From assembly GCA_024233345.1 (NCBI GenBank), contig JACKPT010000005.1, positions 1 through 64,000 on the forward strand: 64,000 bases of DNA, written 5' to 3'. Source of the DNA: Verrucomicrobiota bacterium (GTDB taxonomy: Bacteria; Verrucomicrobiota; Kiritimatiellia; CAIVKH01). The notes under the pieces were generated by a model, which was not told where the DNA came from, did no database searches, and worked only from the letters and a program-made list of their open reading frames with translations. Below are positions 59,949 through 64,000 of the stretch, piece by piece (positions within the stretch are counted from its first letter, which is position 1; each line of letters opens with the position of its first letter). The position numbers and the translations under genes are program-made.

Positions 59949-62900
59949 TCAGGTTGTGGGGGTATCCTGCCAGATCCAACGCCAGCCGCGTTTCACCGCC
60001 GCCCGCAGATCCTCCACGATCAAGTAGAGGCTGGGGACGAGGCCGAGTACGATCAGGGTGGAGAAGAGGATGCCGAAGCCGAGCGAGATGGCCATGGGGA
60101 TCAGGAACCGGGCCTGGCGGGATGTTTCAAAAATCATCGGGGCCAGCCCGCCGAAGGTGGAGAGGGTGGTGAGCATGATCGGCCGGAAACGCCGGATGCC
60201 CGCGTTGCGGATGGCATCGAAGGCGGACAATCCCAGTCTGCGCTGTCCGTTGGCATAGTCGATCAGAATCAGGGAGTCATTCACCACCACCCCGGACAGG
60301 GCAACAATACCGAACATACTGAGGACGCTCAGGCTGTATCCCATCAGGATATGACCGAGCACCGCCCCCACGATGCCGAAGGGAATGCTGACCATGATGA
60401 TCAAGGGTTGACTATAGCTACGGAACGGAATCGCGAGCAGGGCATAGATCGCAAGCATTGCGAGCAGAAAGCCCACCACCAGGCTGGACATGCTCTCGCG
60501 CTGTTCCTGTTGGCGGCCCTCAAACGAGTAGGACAACCCGGGGTACCGGTCAATCAGGCCGGGGAGCACCTCCTGCTTCACGGCCTCAATAATCCGTCCT
60601 GCCTGATCGGGCGGGGTTACATCGGCGGTGACATTGATCACGCGCCGTCCATTCCGCCGGTTGATGCTGGTATAGGCGCGCCCTTCGGTCCGCTCCACCA
60701 CCTCGGCGAGGGGCACCTCCGTGCCGGAGGGGGAGCGCACCACGAATTGCTCCAGACTGAATGCCTGTCTGCGTTCGCTCTCCGGGAACCGGACCATGAC
60801 CTTCATTTCAAACCGGCCCCGCTGTTGACGGGTGACCTCGGTACCATAGTAGGCATTGCGGATTTGCCGGGCAATCTCGCGCGCGGTGAGGCCGAGGCTG
60901 TGGCCTTCCGGGGTCAGGGAAAAATCAAACTGAGGCTTTCCGGGCTGAAAGCCGTCATTGATATCGGTCACAATCGGATAGTCGGCAAGGGCGAGGGCCA
61001 GGTCCTCGCCCGCAGCGCGAAGCTTGTCGAGGTTGCGATGGCTGAGTTCCACCGTCAGTGCAGATCCGGAGCCGGGCCCACCGCGATCCGCCTGGAATTG
61101 CAGGTTTTCCACCCCCGCGACCTGGCCCACTTTGCTCCGCCACTGGCGGCTGAATTCGGAGGTGCTGATGGGACGGACTTCGGGATCGGTTAACAGCACC
61201 GAAATTTCCGCGACATTGCTCCCGTTATCGATGCCGACCTCGGCGAGGATTCCCTTGACCAGTGCCGCGCCGCCATGGAGGTCGGCAACTTCGCGCGCCG
61301 CTTCGACCAGGCGATTTTTCAGGGCAATGGTGCGTTCCACCGGGGAGCCATAGGGCAGGGTAACCGAGGCAAAGGCATAGTCGGCTTCGATGCGGGGAAA
61401 CAGCGTCATACCGATCCGTCCGCTTTTGACATACCCGACCGTGGTCACCAGCATCAAGATGCCGATGGCGCAGGCGATATAGCGGTGGTGCAGGGTTGTG
61501 GTGAGAAGGGGGCCATGCACCTCCTGCACCATACGGGAGAACCAGTGGCTGAAGGCCTGCTGCCGGTGATGAAGAAAGCCGCGCACGCCCCGCAGTTGCG
61601 GGTCGGTGTGATGGCCGAGGTGGGCGGGCAGGATGAACAGGGCCTCGATCAGTGAGATCAGAAAAACGGAAATCACCACCACGGGAATGACCGCGAAGAT
61701 CTTACCGGTGGTCCCGGGGATGAACAGCAGCGGCAAAAACGCCACGCAATTGGTCAGGATGCTGAAGACCACCGGTTGGGCCATCTCGATGGCGCCTTTC
61801 CCGGCGGCTTGTATGAACGGCATGCCGTTCTGGTGGTTCTCATAGATATTCTCGCCAACCACAATGGCATCATCGACAACAATTCCGAGGGCGATAATAA
61901 ACGCGAACATCGAGACCATGTTAATGGACGCCCCGAGCATCGGCAGGACCAGAAAACAGCCCAGGAAGGAGATGGGAATGCCCATCATCACCCAGAACGC
62001 AAGCCGGGCCTCCAGGAACAAGCTGAGCAGCAGAAACACAACCACCAGACCGAAAAAGGCATTTTTCAGGAGAAGTTCCGCACGCTGTTTGAAGATCTCG
62101 GACCGGTCCTGCCAGACCGCGAGGGACAGGCCTTCGGGCAGCACGCGGTTCAGCTCCTCAAGGTGCTCGCGGGTTCGCTCCGAAATCTCGATGGGCGTTT
62201 CATCGCCGACCCGATAGACAATAATCTGAAGCGCGGGAACGCCGTCATAGGTCATGGCCTGATCCACATCCTCGAAATCATCCCGGATGGTGGCCACATC
62301 CCGGAGCAGCAGGGGGGTGCCCAGGGCGGTGGTCAGGACGGGAATCGTTTCAAATTCCGGGCCGAAGTCCCGGCGCTCGTTCATGCGGAGCAGAATTTCC
62401 CCGCTGGACGTTTTGATGCCACCCCCGGGAATTTCCACGGAAGCACTGGCAATCTTCTGGGCCAGTTCATCGATGGTCATGCCGAGGTCGCGGAGTTTTT
62501 CCGGGGTGACCTCGATGCTGATTTCGTGATTTCGAATACCCGCCAGTTCCACCAGGGTAATGCCGTCGTCCTGTTGCAAGTTGTCGCGCACAATTTCCGC
62601 GGCTTCCCGGAGTACTGCTTCGGATTGGTTCCCGTACAGGATCAAGGTCATGACCGCACGGCGGCGGTCGGCAATGGTGACGGTGGGCTCTTCCGCATCC
62701 TCGGGAAGCGAGGTGATGCGGTCGATTTCGTTTTTCAGATCCTGGGCCACCCGCTGCACATCGGCGCCCTCGATGACTTCAACCGTGACCAGCCCGCTCC
62801 CTTCACTGGCGACGGACTGCACCTCGTCCACATTGTTGACGCCCCGGGCGACTTCTTCGATGGCCAGTAGGATGGATCGTTCCACCTCCTCGGGGCTGGC

Positions 62901-63086
62901 CCCGGGATAGGAGACGCTGACATTCACGACATCCAGTTCGAATTCCGGGAACACCTCCTGCTGAATGCGGAGGGCCATGATCAGCCCGCCAACCAGGAGG
63001 AGGAGCATCAGCAGATTGGCGGCGACACTGTTGCCGGCCATCCACCGGATGGGGCCGCCAGACCCTGTCTCGGAAGGAAGACTCAT
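59949..63086 (-). CDS. RND-family efflux transporter permease (AcrB/MdtB-like)
   Basis: A 1045-residue RND protein with twelve membrane segments and two large periplasmic loops. The start SGGPIRWMAGNSVAANLLML and the Asp pair in IALGIVVDDAIVVGENIYEN (TM4) identify the proton-relay family. It expels substrates from the periplasm or inner membrane using proton energy; the substrate is unknown. The adaptor gene overlaps it by four bases upstream. No outer-membrane TolC partner is in the window. Confidence 0.95.
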   Translation of the reverse strand: MSLPSETGSGGPIRWMAGNSVAANLLMLLLLVGGLIMALRIQQEVFPEFELDVVNVSVSYPGASPEEVERSILLAIEEVARGVNNVDEVQSVASEGSGLVTVEVIEGADVQRVAQDLKNEIDRITSLPEDAEEPTVTIADRRRAVMTLILYGNQSEAVLREAAEIVRDNLQQDDGITLVELAGIRNHEISIEVTPEKLRDLGMTIDELAQKIASASVEIPGGGIKTSSGEILLRMNERRDFGPEFETIPVLTTALGTPLLLRDVATIRDDFEDVDQAMTYDGVPALQIIVYRVGDETPIEISERTREHLEELNRVLPEGLSLAVWQDRSEIFKQRAELLLKNAFFGLVVVFLLLSLFLEARLAFWVMMGIPISFLGCFLVLPMLGASINMVSMFAFIIALGIVVDDAIVVGENIYENHQNGMPFIQAAGKGAIEMAQPVVFSILTNCVAFLPLLFIPGTTGKIFAVIPVVVISVFLISLIEALFILPAHLGHHTDPQLRGVRGFLHHRQQAFSHWFSRMVQEVHGPLLTTTLHHRYIACAIGILMLVTTVGYVKSGRIGMTLFPRIEADYAFASVTLPYGSPVERTIALKNRLVEAAREVADLHGGAALVKGILAEVGIDNGSNVAEISVLLTDPEVRPISTSEFSRQWRSKVGQVAGVENLQFQADRGGPGSGSALTVELSHRNLDKLRAAGEDLALALADYPIVTDINDGFQPGKPQFDFSLTPEGHSLGLTAREIARQIRNAYYGTEVTRQQRGRFEMKVMVRFPESERRQAFSLEQFVVRSPSGTEVPLAEVVERTEGRAYTSINRRNGRRVINVTADVTPPDQAGRIIEAVKQEVLPGLIDRYPGLSYSFEGRQQEQRESMSSLVVGFLLAMLAIYALLAIPFRSYSQPLIIMVSIPFGIVGAVLGHILMGYSLSVLSMFGIVALSGVVVNDSLILIDYANGQRRLGLSAFDAIRNAGIRRFRPIMLTTLSTFGGLAPMIFETSRQARFLIPMAISLGFGILFSTLIVLGLVPSLYLIVEDLRAAVKRGWRWIWQDTPTT

Positions 63087-64000
63087 GGCGATCCGGAAAC
63101 TCCCTGGGGCGGCGCAGTCTTTTCCGGTTTACCGGCTGCGACCAGATTCATCCCCGGCACCGGGGTGCCAAGGTTCGACAGGATGACCTGCTCTCCCGGG
63201 GCGATCCCGGACCGAATCGCCGCCCGGGTTTCATCCTTCCAGTCAACGACCACCGGGCGCACTTCCAGGGTGTTCTCCCCGGTCATGATCCAGACCGAAT
63301 CCTGATCACGCAGGGCCACCCGCGGCAGCACCACGACATCCTCCAGGGTTGTGCCGAGCAAATCGACCCGGACAAAACTGCCAAGCAGAAGTGAGGTGGC
63401 GGACGCGGACGATTGGGATTTCAGATCGAGGGGGTCCGGAATGGCAACCACCAGCCGGGCCAGCCGGGATTGGGTGTCCAGTTCCCGGATCAGGCGCAGC
63501 ACCGATCCGGTCCAGACCCGGTCCGACGAATCAGCGGCATTCCGGATGAGGGCGGCCGATCCGGTTTCCCCCGGTTTAACCGGAATGGACAAACGGGCGA
63601 GGTCGCGCACCGGAACGGCAACCTCCACCCAGAAGGCCTCGGTGGCGGCCACTTCCGCGAGGGTGTCCTGAGAGGAGACGTAGGCACCCCGATCAACCAT
63701 TCGCTTCACCACGGTAGCATCAAAAGGCGCGGTGATCGTGGTGCGGGCAAGCTGTAGTTCCGCTTGGTCGAGCGACGCGCGGGCGGCCTGGACGGCAGCC
63801 TGGGCCGCCTCCAGATGAGGTTTGCGCAGGGCCAGTTCCCGCTGAAGCGGGCTGGATTGATCAGCGTCTCCGATCAATTCCCATTCGCGCCGGGCAACAT
63901 CCTGTCGGCCCTGTTCCACTTTCAACTGGAACTCCGCCTCGGTCAGGGTCGCCTGGGCCCGGGAGACTGCGAGTTGGTAGTCTGCGGGATCGATGGTGAG
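63083..64000 (-). CDS. RND efflux periplasmic adaptor (membrane fusion protein), 5' end outside window
   Basis: The frame is open from the stop at 63083 to the right edge, giving 305 residues of an incomplete protein. The helical hairpin is at the front of what is visible (AVSRAQATLTEAEFQLKVEQ, AAQAAVQAARASLDQAELQL), followed by the lipoyl half TTITAPFDATVVKRMVDRGA, a beta-barrel region and the membrane-proximal domain (IAPGEQVILSNLGTPVPGMN). It bridges the RND permease to the outer-membrane channel. The signal sequence and first lipoyl half lie beyond the window. Confidence 0.93.
   Translation of the reverse strand, partial: LTIDPADYQLAVSRAQATLTEAEFQLKVEQGRQDVARREWELIGDADQSSPLQRELALRKPHLEAAQAAVQAARASLDQAELQLARTTITAPFDATVVKRMVDRGAYVSSQDTLAEVAATEAFWVEVAVPVRDLARLSIPVKPGETGSAALIRNAADSSDRVWTGSVLRLIRELDTQSRLARLVVAIPDPLDLKSQSSASATSLLLGSFVRVDLLGTTLEDVVVLPRVALRDQDSVWIMTGENTLEVRPVVVDWKDETRAAIRSGIAPGEQVILSNLGTPVPGMNLVAAGKPEKTAPPQGVSGSP

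Overview
The window looks like chromosomal DNA of a Gram-negative, GC-rich bacterium, probably of the PVC superphylum (Verrucomicrobiota/Kiritimatiellota type). Pointers are lipoproteins with clear lipoboxes, an ankyrin-SHD1-nuclease lipoprotein, a Calx-beta/lamin-tail secreted protein, an IS200-like (REP-associated type) transposase, an RND efflux pair and abundant palindromic intergenic repeats. The lineage is an inference from gene content; no rRNA gene is present.

Layout. 1-7 kb: an MFS/acyltransferase/acyl-AMP-ligase fusion (incomplete at the left edge), a DUF167 protein, a site-2-protease-like peptidase and a class B penicillin-binding protein with its FtsW/RodA partner. 7.2-12.5 kb: an accessory region with a long leader repeat, small and decayed genes, an IS200-like element with a decayed tandem partial copy, and hairpin sites that fit integron attC sites. 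12.7-15 kb: higBA toxin-antitoxin, HdeD-like protein, tRNA-Leu, CvpA-like and DUF2780 proteins. 15.1-22.2 kb: a complete SUF iron-sulfur operon (Rrf2 regulator, sufT-like, sufC, sufB, sufD, Rieske, sufS, sufU) ending in pdxH. 22.4-31.2 kb: clpB, a bifunctional nuclease, uvrC, an unusual ankyrin lipoprotein and a pair of cell-envelope TPR/coiled-coil genes. 31.2-43.5 kb: a membrane glycosyltransferase with an NtrC-type two-component system, a type I pullulanase, a thioesterase, small envelope proteins, PolX, a HAD phosphatase, an NYN-LOTUS protein, a KTSC lipoprotein and two tRNAs. 43.6-48.7 kb: dabA-dabB for inorganic carbon uptake, divergent from a LysR regulator. 49-50.8 kb: a secreted Calx-beta/lamin-tail protein. 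50.9-54.4 kb: a second accessory region on the minus strand. 54.6-64 kb: queG, a dus-family gene, an iron regulator with a feoB split into two genes, and an RND pump with its adaptor (incomplete at the right edge).

The most interesting signal is the pair of accessory regions. Each starts with a copy of the same roughly 0.7-0.9 kb leader, which ends at a GTT core; each continues with small, A+T-richer genes all pointing away from the leader; and the genes are separated by 62-73 base imperfect palindromes with AAC and GTT ends and single unpaired bases. This is the organisation of integron gene cassettes, with attI-like leaders but no integrase gene in the window. One array (minus strand, 53.5 to 51.0 kb) carries a TIR-like effector of the CAP12/Pycsar family and a HARE-HTH/GIY-YIG nuclease, both plausible antiphage genes. 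The other array (plus strand, 7.9 to 12.4 kb) is largely decayed and has been invaded by the IS200-like element.
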